Below, one piece after another: positions 41,886 through 50,231 of a stretch of DNA of 63,860 bases. The DNA is taken from assembly GCF_016863635.1 (NCBI RefSeq), contig NZ_BOPG01000107.1:1-63860 (forward strand). The letters run 5' to 3'. The position numbers and the translations under genes are program-made. The notes below the pieces were generated by a model. That model was not told where the DNA came from and did not search any database. It saw only the letters and a list, made by a program, of their open reading frames with translations. Numbering within the stretch: position 1 is the stretch's first letter; each line of letters begins with the position of its first letter. This DNA comes from Virgisporangium aurantiacum (lineage in GTDB: Bacteria > Actinomycetota > Actinomycetes > Mycobacteriales > Micromonosporaceae).

Positions 41886-44800
41886 CCCGGGGGTTCGGAT
41901 GGCGCGATGCGCCCCAGCACGGCCCGGGCCCGGTCCTCGAGAATCTGGTAGCCGGTCCGGTCCGCGGCGGCGAGCGCCCGGCGCCCGTACTCGATGGCCT
42001 GCGCGGTGCGGCCGAGTCCGTGCCAGGCCATGGCGAGACCGATGAACGCCTCGATCTGCGGGAACCGTTCCTGGACCTCGCCGGTCAGCTCGAGCGCCTG
42101 CTGATGGAGGGCAATGGCCTCCCGGTCGTGGGCGAGGCGGTGGTGGACGGTGGCGAGCGTGTTCAGCGCGTCCACTTCGATCCGGACGTCGCCGAGCTGC
42201 TGGCCGCGGGTCAGCGCGGCACGGGCCAGATCCAGCGCCTGCCGGAGGTCGCCCCGATCGCGGTGGACCTCGGCGAGATCACGCAGGGTGTAGGCGGCCA
42301 CGCCGCGGTCGTCGATTTCGTGGGTGAGCGTGAGCGCCTGGCCGAGATGGGCCAGTGCCTCGTCGAGCCGGCCGGCGGCGTGGCAGATCTCGCCGAGGGT
42401 GTCCAGGGCCGCGGCCTCACCCTCGCGTGATCCGGCCGCGCGGCGCAAGGTGACCGCGTGCGTGGCCGCCTCGATCGCCTCGGGGAACCGGCCGAGATAC
42501 CAGTACGTGCGGGCGAGGTGGTTGAGGGTCAGCGCTTCGCCGTTGCGCGAGCCCTCCTGGCGGTAGAGGGTCAGTGCCTGGTCGTACACCGCGGCGGCTT
42601 CCTCGATCCGGCCGGCGTCCCGGTGCACGGTGGCGAGAATCCCGAGCGCGGTGGCCTGGCCCTGGGCCCAGGCGGCACGCTCGGCCAGGGCACGGGCCCG
42701 GGTGCAGTGCTCGACGGCGTCGGCATACCGCAGTTGGCGGTGGTCGAGATTGCTGAGGCTGAGCAGCGTGATGGCCTGTGCGCGCAGGTCGTCCTCGGCC
42801 TCGGCGGCGCGCAGAGCCGCGCGCGTCGCACGGGCCAGGTCGACCGTGTGCACGCGCAGCAGAAAGTAGCTGCGCAGGGTGTCGGCCAGCAACCACGCGG
42901 TCGGCCTGGGCCCGTGCTCGGCGGTGTGCACGATGGCGGCGACCAGGTTGGCCCGCTCGGCGTCCAGCCAGGCCAGCGCGGCCGTATCCGTCGCGAATGC
43001 CGGGCCGGAGGTCCCTCCCGGGGGCACGGGCAGGCGGAGCCGATCCGGATAGACCACCGTCGCCGCCGCGTCGGCGCCGTGCAGATACCAGTCGAACAGC
43101 CGCTCCAGCGCCTGCCGACGCAGCGCCGGGGTGTCCTCGGCCCGGGACTGGTCGGCCGCGTACTGCCGCAGCAGGTCGTGGCTGGTGTAGCGGCCGGAGC
43201 GATGCTCGGTGACCAGGTGGGCGCCGGCGAGTCGCTCCAGCAGCCGGCCGGCCATCGGCACGGTCGTGCCGGTGAGCGCGGCGGCGGCTTCCGCGGTGAC
43301 GTCGGGGCCGGGCACCATGCCGGCGAGACGGAACATCCGCCGGGCGTCCGCGGTCAACGCGCGGTAGGACAGTTCGAACGCCGCCCGTACGCCGGAGTGT
43401 TCGCCGTCGGTCTCCAGGATGGACAACGGGTCCCGACGAAGCTCGCCGACGAGGTCGTCGATCTGCCCCACCGGATGGTCGAGCAGCGTGGCCGCCGCGA
43501 TCCGCAGGGCGAGCGGCAGATAGGAGCACAACCGCGCCAGCTCCGCGGCGGCGTCGGGCTCGGCCGCCACCCGCTCGCCGCCGAGGATCCGCACCAGCAG
43601 CAGCTGCGCTTCGTCGGCGCCCAGCACGTCCAGGCTCAGCCGGCGGGCGCCGTCACGGGCCACCAGGTCGGAGAGCCGGTGGCGGCTGGTGATCAGCACC
43701 AGACAGCCCGGGCTGGCCGGCAACAACGGGCGGACCTGCGCCGCGTCGGCCGCGTTGTCCAGCAGCACCAGCACCCGGCGTTCGGCCAGCAACGAGCGGT
43801 ACCGGGCGGCCGCCGCGCTCTCCTCCGCCGGGATCTCCCCCGCCGGTTCGCCCAGGCTGCGCAGGAACTGGGTCAGCGCGTCGATCGAGCGGACCGGTTC
43901 TCCGCGCGCGTGGCCGCGCAGATCCACGTAGAGCTGCCCGTCCGGGAACCGGTCGGACACCCGGTGCCCCCAGCGCACCGCGAGGGCGGTCTTGCCGACG
44001 CCGGCCGTACCGGCGATCGCTGAGATCACGACCGCGGTCTCCCGGTCACCGTCGTCCCGCAGCAGCTCGTCCAGCTGTTTGAGGTGCTCGCCGCGACCGG
44101 TGAACCCGGCCACGTCGGCAGGCAGTTGCCGGGGCGTCGGGTGTGTCGGCTCCGGCCGCGGTGCGCCGGCCGCCGGATCGCTGTTGAGGATCCCCACGAA
44201 CTGCCGCTGCAACGGCGGCCCCGGGTCGAGCGCGAGTTCGTCGGCGAGCCGGACCCGCAACAGGTGGTACACCTCCAGGGCATCGGCCTGGCGGCCGGCC
44301 CGGTACAGGGCGAGCATCAGCTGCCCGACCAGGCGCTCGCGCAGCGGGTTCGCCGCCACCAGCTCGGTGAGGTCACCCACGACGTCGTCATGGCGACCGA
44401 GCCGCAACTCCAGGTCGAACTGCTGCTCCATGGCGGTGAGCCGCTGCTCGTCGAGCCTCGCCGCCGCCGCCTCGACGACTCGACCGCCAAGGCCCATCAA
44501 CGCCGGGCCGCGCCAGAGCCGCAGTGCGGCCCGCAGTTCGGCGGCCGCTTCGGTGATCTGGCTGTCGGCGACCAGCGACTGAGCCCGGGCGACTCCGTCG
44601 GCGAAGACCTCGGAGTCCAGCTCGCCGGGGCGCAGCTCGGCCCGGTAGCCCCGGCCGTCGGCGACGATGGTGGTCCGGCCCGTGCCGCCGGCCCCGTCAC
44701 CCAACAGGCGGCGCAGGACCGAGATCTCGTTCTGCACCTGGCGGATGGCGGTGGCGGGCGGACGCCCGTCCCAGACGGCATCGATGAGATGGTCGACCGC

Positions 44801-44920
44801 GACGACCTGACCGGGGTGGGTCAGGAGTACCGCGAGCAGCGTGCGCGACCGTCGGCCGCTCAGTGCCACCGGACCCGCGTCGACGCTCACCTGAAGCGGC
44901 CCCAGGATGCGGAATTCCAC
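41867..44920 (-). CDS. AfsR/SARP-type regulator: DNA-binding + BTAD + NB-ARC + TPR
   Basis: This is a 1,017-residue regulator. An OmpR-like winged helix occupies residues 1-95 (MEFRILGPLQVSVDAG, GRRSRTLLAVLLTHPGQVVA). The BTAD spans about 96-245 (LRLWRGPALMGLGG, LYRAGRQADALEVYHLLRVR). The NB-ARC P-loop is IAGTAGVGKTAL near residue 310, with RVLVLLDNAADAAQV as Walker B and LPLALRIAAATL further on. About nine TPR units fill the rest. AfsR-like proteins integrate signals to control secondary metabolism or development. No biosynthetic genes are near, so its targets may be distant. The stop region overlaps the SDR gene. Confidence 0.93.
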   Translation of the reverse strand: MEFRILGPLQVSVDAGPVALSGRRSRTLLAVLLTHPGQVVAVDHLIDAVWDGRPPATAIRQVQNEISVLRRLLGDGAGGTGRTTIVADGRGYRAELRPGELDSEVFADGVARAQSLVADSQITEAAAELRAALRLWRGPALMGLGGRVVEAAAARLDEQRLTAMEQQFDLELRLGRHDDVVGDLTELVAANPLRERLVGQLMLALYRAGRQADALEVYHLLRVRLADELALDPGPPLQRQFVGILNSDPAAGAPRPEPTHPTPRQLPADVAGFTGRGEHLKQLDELLRDDGDRETAVVISAIAGTAGVGKTALAVRWGHRVSDRFPDGQLYVDLRGHARGEPVRSIDALTQFLRSLGEPAGEIPAEESAAAARYRSLLAERRVLVLLDNAADAAQVRPLLPASPGCLVLITSRHRLSDLVARDGARRLSLDVLGADEAQLLLVRILGGERVAAEPDAAAELARLCSYLPLALRIAAATLLDHPVGQIDDLVGELRRDPLSILETDGEHSGVRAAFELSYRALTADARRMFRLAGMVPGPDVTAEAAAALTGTTVPMAGRLLERLAGAHLVTEHRSGRYTSHDLLRQYAADQSRAEDTPALRRQALERLFDWYLHGADAAATVVYPDRLRLPVPPGGTSGPAFATDTAALAWLDAERANLVAAIVHTAEHGPRPTAWLLADTLRSYFLLRVHTVDLARATRAALRAAEAEDDLRAQAITLLSLSNLDHRQLRYADAVEHCTRARALAERAAWAQGQATALGILATVHRDAGRIEEAAAVYDQALTLYRQEGSRNGEALTLNHLARTYWYLGRFPEAIEAATHAVTLRRAAGSREGEAAALDTLGEICHAAGRLDEALAHLGQALTLTHEIDDRGVAAYTLRDLAEVHRDRGDLRQALDLARAALTRGQQLGDVRIEVDALNTLATVHHRLAHDREAIALHQQALELTGEVQERFPQIEAFIGLAMAWHGLGRTAQAIEYGRRALAAADRTGYQILEDRARAVLGRIAPSEPPGQPRPT

Positions 44921-44983
44921 CCATCGCCCTTCCGATGCCCGTCAGCGTTCGCAGCCCCAATGACGAGTGTCGATTGTACCGGC

Positions 44984-45679
44984 TCACCCTGACCCGGTTC
45001 GGCGATGGCTTCCCGCGGGACGCCGCGGGTCGGGCTCGACGTGGAGGACCCGGAACGCGAACTGCACCGACGGCCCGATCGTCACCGCGAAGACCACCGT
45101 GCCGACACCGACCGGGCCGCCGAGCAGCCAGCCGAGCGCGACGACGGTGACCTCGATGAGGGTGCGTGACAGCCGGACCGAGATCCCGGCGAGCCGCGCC
45201 ACCGCGAGCATCAGGCTGTCCCGTGGGCCGGCTCCGGCCCGGACGCCGACGTAGATTCCGGTCGCGAAGCCCATGGTGAGCACGGCCAGCGCGAGGTACG
45301 ACAGCCGGACCGTCAGCGCACCCGGGGTCAGCTCGTCGGGCGTTGCCGGGACGAGCGGGCGCCACAGGTCGACCCACACGCCGATGAAGATCATGTTTGC
45401 CAACGTGCCCCAGCCGATCGGCTCGCGGCAGGGCACCACGACCAGAATCAACAGGACCGACACCGCGATCACCGACTGGCCGAGCGTGATCGGGACGTGG
45501 TTGGTGATACCCGCCTCCAGGACAACCCACGACGAGGTGCCCAGCCGTGACCGCACCAACAGGTCGATCGCGAGCCCGTACAACGCGAACCCGGCCTGGA
45601 TCACCACGAGATCGCGGACCAGTCGGCGCCAGCCCTCCCACCGTGCGGTGAACGCGGGTACCCAACGCGCTCGGCTCAT
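44984..45679 (-). CDS. YitT/YczE-like integral membrane protein
   Basis: This 231-residue protein has five hydrophobic helices (for example DLVVIQAGFALYGLAIDLLV, GQSVIAVSVLLILVVVPCRE, YLALAVLTMGFATGIYVGVR) and the family motifs LGTSSWVVLEAG and GAGPRDSLMLA. YczE/YitT-like proteins are permease-like, with unknown cargo. I start at the ATG at 45679, giving a 22-bp gap after the sugar-isomerase stop. Longer in-frame starts would overlap that gene. The two probably form an operon. Confidence 0.82.
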   Translation of the reverse strand: MSRARWVPAFTARWEGWRRLVRDLVVIQAGFALYGLAIDLLVRSRLGTSSWVVLEAGITNHVPITLGQSVIAVSVLLILVVVPCREPIGWGTLANMIFIGVWVDLWRPLVPATPDELTPGALTVRLSYLALAVLTMGFATGIYVGVRAGAGPRDSLMLAVARLAGISVRLSRTLIEVTVVALGWLLGGPVGVGTVVFAVTIGPSVQFAFRVLHVEPDPRRPAGSHRRTGSG

Positions 45680-45701
45680 CGGCGTCGGCCGTCCGGGACG
45701 G

Positions 45702-46622
45702 TCAGGGACCGGCGGCGGCCGGTACCGCGGCGGTGAACGCCAGGCCGAGACGGGCCGCCCGGTCACGGAGGATGGCCTGCCCACGCAGCGCGTCATCGAG
45801 CGGGAAGTGCTCCAGATGGAGGAACCCGTCCGGGCAGCTCCGCGCGAACCTGGCGAGGAACGTGTCGAAGTCGAACGACCCGGCGCCCACCGGCACCTCT
45901 TTCAGGTGGACGACGGCCGGGTCCTCCAGCGTGACGTCCTTCGCGTCGCCGCTGATGATGTACGGGTCGAGGACGTCGAAGATGTGGTTGATCCGTGCGG
46001 TGGTGTCGAAGTATTCGGCGATGGTGCCGATGAAGTTCACCGGGTCAACATTGATCTTGACGTGCGGGGAGCCCACGGCCTCGATGATGTCCCGGGCGCA
46101 CTCCGGTGACTCGATGGTCGACGCGACGTGGCACTCCAGGGAGATCAGCACGCCGTGCCGCTGCGCCTCGACCGCGGCTTCGCGCAGGCTGCGGATCAGG
46201 CGGTCGACGGGCGCGGGGCCGTGGTTGTGCCGGTCCGGCCACCAGGCGCCCCAGCGGCGCTGCTCGTCGGGAAGGTCGGCCGACCGCGGGTTGAGAGTCC
46301 CCGGCCCGGTCAGCACGGCCGTTGCGCCGAGATCGCCGGCGACCCGGATCGCCTCGCACAGCACCCGCAGGCCGGCACTCCGCTCGGTCTCGTCGGGATG
46401 GATCAGCGGCTGCCAGTACCCGGTCGCCTGGGTGATGGTGACGCCGCCGGCCTCGAACAGCGCACGGACCCGCCGGGCCTGCTCGGTGGTGATGGTGAAC
46501 GGGTTGTCCCAGAACCGGGTGGCGAAACCTGCGAACCCGTGCTCGCGCAGCTCCGCGACGTGTGCCGCGCTCACCCTGTCGATCCGGTGCGGTATCACCA
46601 CGCCCGAGACGCCGAGTCGCAT
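45702..46622 (-). CDS. Sugar phosphate isomerase/epimerase (TIM barrel)
   Basis: This 306-residue protein is of the xylose-isomerase-like TIM-barrel (AP endonuclease 2) superfamily. Seen are MRLGVSGVVIPHRID, FAGFATRFWDNPF, AVLTGPGTLNP, the metal-ligand region VLISLECHVAST, VKINVDPVNFIG, the DAKDV and VVHLKEVPVGAG strands, and LHLEHFP near the end. Such proteins isomerise or epimerise keto sugars or inositol derivatives. Its ATG follows GGAAGGGG. It leads an operon with the YitT-like membrane protein, which may import or export the sugar. The substrate is not evident. Confidence 0.85.
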   Translation of the reverse strand: MRLGVSGVVIPHRIDRVSAAHVAELREHGFAGFATRFWDNPFTITTEQARRVRALFEAGGVTITQATGYWQPLIHPDETERSAGLRVLCEAIRVAGDLGATAVLTGPGTLNPRSADLPDEQRRWGAWWPDRHNHGPAPVDRLIRSLREAAVEAQRHGVLISLECHVASTIESPECARDIIEAVGSPHVKINVDPVNFIGTIAEYFDTTARINHIFDVLDPYIISGDAKDVTLEDPAVVHLKEVPVGAGSFDFDTFLARFARSCPDGFLHLEHFPLDDALRGQAILRDRAARLGLAFTAAVPAAAGP

Positions 46623-46689
46623 GCTTCCCCTTCCTTCGCCTGACGTGGCGGCGGTGGCGACGTCCGCTCACCGGCCGCCACGCCACGCC

Positions 46690-46995
46690 CTAGTTCCGGG
46701 TCTCGTACCACGCGTCCACGAGATGGGTCCCGCCGCCGCAGGACACCGACGAGACCGCACCCACACCGACCCACGGTCCGAATCGATTGGTGGAGAACGG
46801 ATCCCCCGGCTTCATGACAAGGCACTCGACCGCGGCCCGCACCTGACCGCTGCCGCCCGAGCAGACGACCTGGGCCGTGCGGCCCGAGATCGTGAGCGAG
46901 CAACCCGTCGGGGCCGCCTGGGCCGCGGTCGGCACCGCCATCGTTCCCGCGACCGCCAGCGCCCCGCCCACGAGCAGCTTCGGAATCATCCGCAT
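46690..46995 (-). CDS. Small secreted protein with cysteines
   Basis: This 101-residue protein has a signal peptide (MIPKLLVGGALAVAGTMAVP, cleaved after AQA). The mature part has four Cys (TGCSLTI, QVVCSGG, VECLVM, SVSCGGG) and a beta-rich sequence. Small secreted proteins of this type are common in actinomycetes, without assigned roles. AGGAGG lies nine bases before the ATG. It lies upstream of the sugar-isomerase operon on the same strand, 67 bp away. Confidence 0.75.
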   Translation of the reverse strand: MRMIPKLLVGGALAVAGTMAVPTAAQAAPTGCSLTISGRTAQVVCSGGSGQVRAAVECLVMKPGDPFSTNRFGPWVGVGAVSSVSCGGGTHLVDAWYETRN

Positions 46996-47312
46996 GCACA
47001 CGCCTCCTTCGCCGACAAGCCTCGCCACGCGGCACGTCGCCGCGCAGCAGGTCGAGTCTGGCAACCACGCGCATCGATTTGTCCCGGATCCATCCTTGAT
47101 GCGCTCCGCAGCGACCATCGGGCGTCGATCGCGAAACATTGCCGAAACCCCTTGACGATCCCCGGCGACACCGATCAAAGTTCATCTATGTCGGCTCCTG
47201 GAGGGTCGACCGGACAGCACCCACGCGCTCCCCCGCCTCCTCCCACCGTGCTGTTAACGCTCACATCACCGCCCGCTGGTGCGCATTCCTCGGGCGTCCA
47301 CGAGGAGGCGAC
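46996..47312. other. Divergent intergenic region upstream of the GH30 gene
   Basis: About 317 bp between a minus-strand secreted-protein gene and the plus-strand GH30 gene. The right half holds a candidate LacI-family operator. A TTGACG element (47152-47157) is a possible -35, without a convincing -10. I see no gene in it. Confidence 0.55.
47252..47265. promoter_or_regulatory. Candidate LacI-family operator upstream of the xylan-degradation genes
   Basis: TGTTAACGCTCACA is an imperfect 14-bp palindrome with a central CG, the hallmark of LacI/GalR operators. It lies about 48 bp before the GH30 start. It differs from the palindrome beside the lacI gene in this window (54674-54689), so a different regulator may act here. 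Assignment is by pattern only. Confidence 0.45.
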
Positions 47313-49043
47313 ATGGATGCCGGTCCGATGAGAAGACTCGGATTGCTCGGTGCCACCCTCGTGTCAACCGGCGCCCTCGTGCTGGCGACGGTGGCCGTGG
47401 CTCCGGCGGGCGCCGCGGCCGCCGGGTGTTCGGTGAACTACGCCGTGTCGTCGCAGTGGCAGGGCGGATTCGGTGCCGACGTCACCATCACCAACCTCGG
47501 TGACGCGCTCACCAGTTGGAGCCTGACGTGGTCCTACAGCGCCGGCCAGACCGTCACCCAGGCGTGGAACACGACGCTGACCCAGAACGGCGCCGCGGTC
47601 ACCGCGCGGAACCTCAGCTACAACGGGGCGATCGCGACGAACGGCACGGTCGCGTTCGGCTTCAACGGCACGTGGACCGGCAGCAACCCGGCACCGGTCA
47701 CGTTCGCACTGAACGGAGTGACGTGCACCGGAGGCACCACGCCGCCGTCGACACCACCGTCGACACCACCGTCCTCCCCATCGTCCTCCCCGCCCTCCTC
47801 CCCGCCGCCCGCCGGCGCCGCGGACATCACCGTCAACAACGCGACCAGGTACCAGACGGTCGACGGTTTCGGGGCGGCGACCGCGATCTGGGGCAGCGCG
47901 TGGTCGACGGCCGAGACACAGACGCTGGTCGGGCTCGGCGCCAACCAACTGGGCCTGTCGATCGTGCGCACCGGCATCTCGCCGGTCTCCGGTGAGTGGT
48001 CGACCCACGTGAACGCCCTGCGAACGGCGAAGACGTACGGGTCGAACGTGAAGATCCTCGCGTCGCCGTGGACGGCGCCGGCGGAGTGGAAGACGAACAA
48101 CAGCCGGACCAACGGCGGCAAGCTGAGAACCGACTACTACGACGACTACGCCAACCACCTGAACAGCTACGTGCAGCAGATGCGCGCCCAGGGCGTCACC
48201 ATCGACGTCACCTCGGTGCAGAACGAGCCGGACTGGCACCCGGACTACGACTCGATGGACTGGAGCGGCACCGAACTGCGCGACTTCGCCTGTAGCCAGG
48301 GGGCGCGGGTCCTGAACACCCGGCTGATGGTCGCCGAGGCGGTGAACCTGAACTACGGCTACACCGACCCGACCCTGAACGATGCGTGCGCCCGCACCAA
48401 CATCGGCTACATCGGCGGGCACCTGTACGGCACCGAGACGGCGAGCCGCCTGGCCCCGTACCCGTTGGCCGCCCAGAACAACAAACCGGTGTGGATGACC
48501 GAGTGGAACTTCCACGAGGCCGACGGCAGCGGATCGAACATCTGGGGCAACCCGTCCAACCTGGCGGTCTGGAACGAGACTCTCGACACCGTCATACGTA
48601 CGGTGCACCGCTCCATGGAAGCGAACTGGAGCGCCTACATCTGGTGGTACGGCAAGCGTTTCTACTCCTTCATCGGCGACGGTGAGGCGGCCTACGGCAC
48701 CACCGCCGGGGCGCCGCTCAAGCGCGGGTACGCGTTCTCCCAGTACGCCAAGTACGTACGCCCCGGCTACCAGCGGATCGCCCTGGCCAAGAGCACGAAG
48801 GCCGCGCCGCTGGAGGTGACCGCGTATCAGGGCGACGGCAGGATCACGCTGGTGATCCTCAACCGGTCGACCAGCGCGGTCAACAACGCCGTGATTCAGG
48901 CGCCCCAGACCATCACGAGAGCAGAGCACGTTCTCACGTCGCAGAGCGCCAACGCGGCCGGCCAACCCACGACCGTCAGCGGCGGACGGGTCACCGTCAA
49001 CGTCGCCGCACGAAGCGTCTCCACGATCGTGCTCACCCCCTGA
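47313..49043 (+). CDS. Secreted GH30 glycoside hydrolase with N-terminal CBM2
   Basis: This is a 576-residue protein. After the signal peptide (LLGATLVSTGALVLATVAVA, then PAGAAAA) comes a CBM2 (CSVNYAVSSQWQGGFGADVT, LTSWSLTWSYSAGQTVTQAW) and a Thr/Pro/Ser linker of about 30 residues. The rest is a GH30 catalytic domain: TVDGFGAATAIWG, the acid/base Glu305 in SVQNEPDWHP and the nucleophile Glu397 in VWMTEWNFHEA. The GH30 type with IWWYGKRFYS and the C-terminal beta domain fits xylanases acting on glucuronoxylan or related xylan. CBM2 binds cellulose or xylan. GAGGAGG precedes the ATG at 47313. A coupled esterase follows after 22 bp. Confidence 0.9.
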   Translation: MDAGPMRRLGLLGATLVSTGALVLATVAVAPAGAAAAGCSVNYAVSSQWQGGFGADVTITNLGDALTSWSLTWSYSAGQTVTQAWNTTLTQNGAAVTARNLSYNGAIATNGTVAFGFNGTWTGSNPAPVTFALNGVTCTGGTTPPSTPPSTPPSSPSSSPPSSPPPAGAADITVNNATRYQTVDGFGAATAIWGSAWSTAETQTLVGLGANQLGLSIVRTGISPVSGEWSTHVNALRTAKTYGSNVKILASPWTAPAEWKTNNSRTNGGKLRTDYYDDYANHLNSYVQQMRAQGVTIDVTSVQNEPDWHPDYDSMDWSGTELRDFACSQGARVLNTRLMVAEAVNLNYGYTDPTLNDACARTNIGYIGGHLYGTETASRLAPYPLAAQNNKPVWMTEWNFHEADGSGSNIWGNPSNLAVWNETLDTVIRTVHRSMEANWSAYIWWYGKRFYSFIGDGEAAYGTTAGAPLKRGYAFSQYAKYVRPGYQRIALAKSTKAAPLEVTAYQGDGRITLVILNRSTSAVNNAVIQAPQTITRAEHVLTSQSANAAGQPTTVSGGRVTVNVAARSVSTIVLTP

Positions 49044-49065
49044 TTCACATCGTCGAAAGGTTGCC

Positions 49066-50169
49066 ATGAGAAGGCGAACACCATGGTTCAGCGTGGCCGC
49101 GCTCGCCCTGGCCGTGACGTCGGCCGGTCTCGCGATCGGCACCGCCCCGGCCCACGCCGAGTCCAACGGCGGCGTTCGGGTCATGCCGTTGGGTGACTCG
49201 ATCACCGAGGGCACCCAGGTGCCGGGTGGTTACCGGATCGGTCTGTGGCAGCGGATGGCCGCCGGCGGCTACACCGTCGACCTCGTCGGCTCACAGTTCA
49301 ACGGCCCGTCGAACCTCGGCGACCATGACCACGAGGGCCATCCCGGCTGGCGCATCGACCAGATCACCGCCAACATCAACGGCTGGCTGGCCTCGACGAC
49401 CCCGCGCACGGTGCTGCTGCACATCGGCACCAACGACGTCCTGCAGAACTACAACCTGTCCGGAGCGCCGGGCCGCCTGTCGACGCTGATCGACCGGATC
49501 ACCACGGCAGTGCCGGCGGCTGACGTGTTCGTGGCCACGATCATTCCGCTGAGCAACGCCGGCCAGGAGGCCAACGCCCGCACGTTCAACGCGGCCATTC
49601 CCGGCATCGTGCAGAGCAAGGTGAACGCCGGCCGGCGGGTTCACCTCGTCGACATGCACAGCGCCCTCACGACCGCCGACCTCATCGACGGCATCCATCC
49701 GACCGCGACCGGCTACGACAAGATGGCCGCCACCTGGTACAGCGCCCTGCTGTCGGTACCCGGCAGCATCGGCACCGGCGGCGGCACCGGCAGCACGACC
49801 GCGTTGGTCAGCGCCTCCTCCGGCCGGTGCCTGGACGTGCCGAACAGCAACTCCGCCAACGGCACCCAGCCGATCATCTACGACTGCAGCGGCCGACCGA
49901 ACCAGCAGTGGACCGTGACCGGCCAGACCATCCGGTCGCTCGGCAAGTGCCTCGACTCCCCCACCGGCGCCGTCGCCGGGGCGAAGGCCCAACTCTGGGA
50001 TTGCAACGGCGCCGCCAACCAACGCTGGAACCTCAACGCCAACGGCACCATCAGCAACGCACAGTCGGGCTTGTGCCTCGACGTCAACGGCAACGCGACC
50101 GCCAACGGGACGCTCGTCATCCTGTGGACCTGCACCGGGTCCGCCAACCAACGCTGGACCCGCAGATAA
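49066..50169 (+). CDS. Secreted SGNH esterase (CE3-like acetylxylan esterase) with CBM13
   Basis: This is a 367-residue protein. A signal peptide (VAALALAVTSAGLAIGTAPA, then HA) is followed by an SGNH hydrolase: Ser45 in MPLGDSITEG, LLHIGTNDVLQ, and Asp208/His211 in LIDGIHPTATGY. A Gly/Thr linker leads to a C-terminal ricin-type trefoil (CBM13) with CLDVPNSNSANGT, CLDSPTGAVAG and CLDVNGNATANGT repeats, each with a QxW-like end (NQQWTV, NQRWNL, NQRWTR). The build matches CE3 acetylxylan esterases. Together with the GH30 enzyme it should remove acetyl groups and cut xylan outside the cell. One promoter probably serves both genes. Confidence 0.9.
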   Translation: MRRRTPWFSVAALALAVTSAGLAIGTAPAHAESNGGVRVMPLGDSITEGTQVPGGYRIGLWQRMAAGGYTVDLVGSQFNGPSNLGDHDHEGHPGWRIDQITANINGWLASTTPRTVLLHIGTNDVLQNYNLSGAPGRLSTLIDRITTAVPAADVFVATIIPLSNAGQEANARTFNAAIPGIVQSKVNAGRRVHLVDMHSALTTADLIDGIHPTATGYDKMAATWYSALLSVPGSIGTGGGTGSTTALVSASSGRCLDVPNSNSANGTQPIIYDCSGRPNQQWTVTGQTIRSLGKCLDSPTGAVAGAKAQLWDCNGAANQRWNLNANGTISNAQSGLCLDVNGNATANGTLVILWTCTGSANQRWTRR

Positions 50170-50187
50170 ATCTTTGCTAATTCCGGA

Positions 50188-50206
50188 GCCGGGCGCGGGA
50201 CCCGGC
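50188..50206. terminator. Probable hairpin terminator after the xylan operon
   Basis: GCCGGG-CGCGGGA-CCCGGC forms a six-bp GC stem with a seven-base loop, 19 bases after the esterase stop and just before the promoter of the next gene. It lacks a T tract. Confidence 0.45.
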
Positions 50207-50231
50207 GCATCGGCGAACCTACCCTCACGAC

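Noticed and set aside
41867..44920. Secondary-metabolite gene cluster around the SARP-type regulator
   Set aside because: The neighbours are SDR, sugar-isomerase, xylanase and secreted-protein genes, with no core biosynthetic enzyme in the window.
47252..47265. The xylan-operon site as a second copy of the 54674 palindrome
   Set aside because: The two sites share only the central CG. Their half sites differ (TGTTAAC versus GTGGAAGC), so the same regulator is unlikely to bind both.
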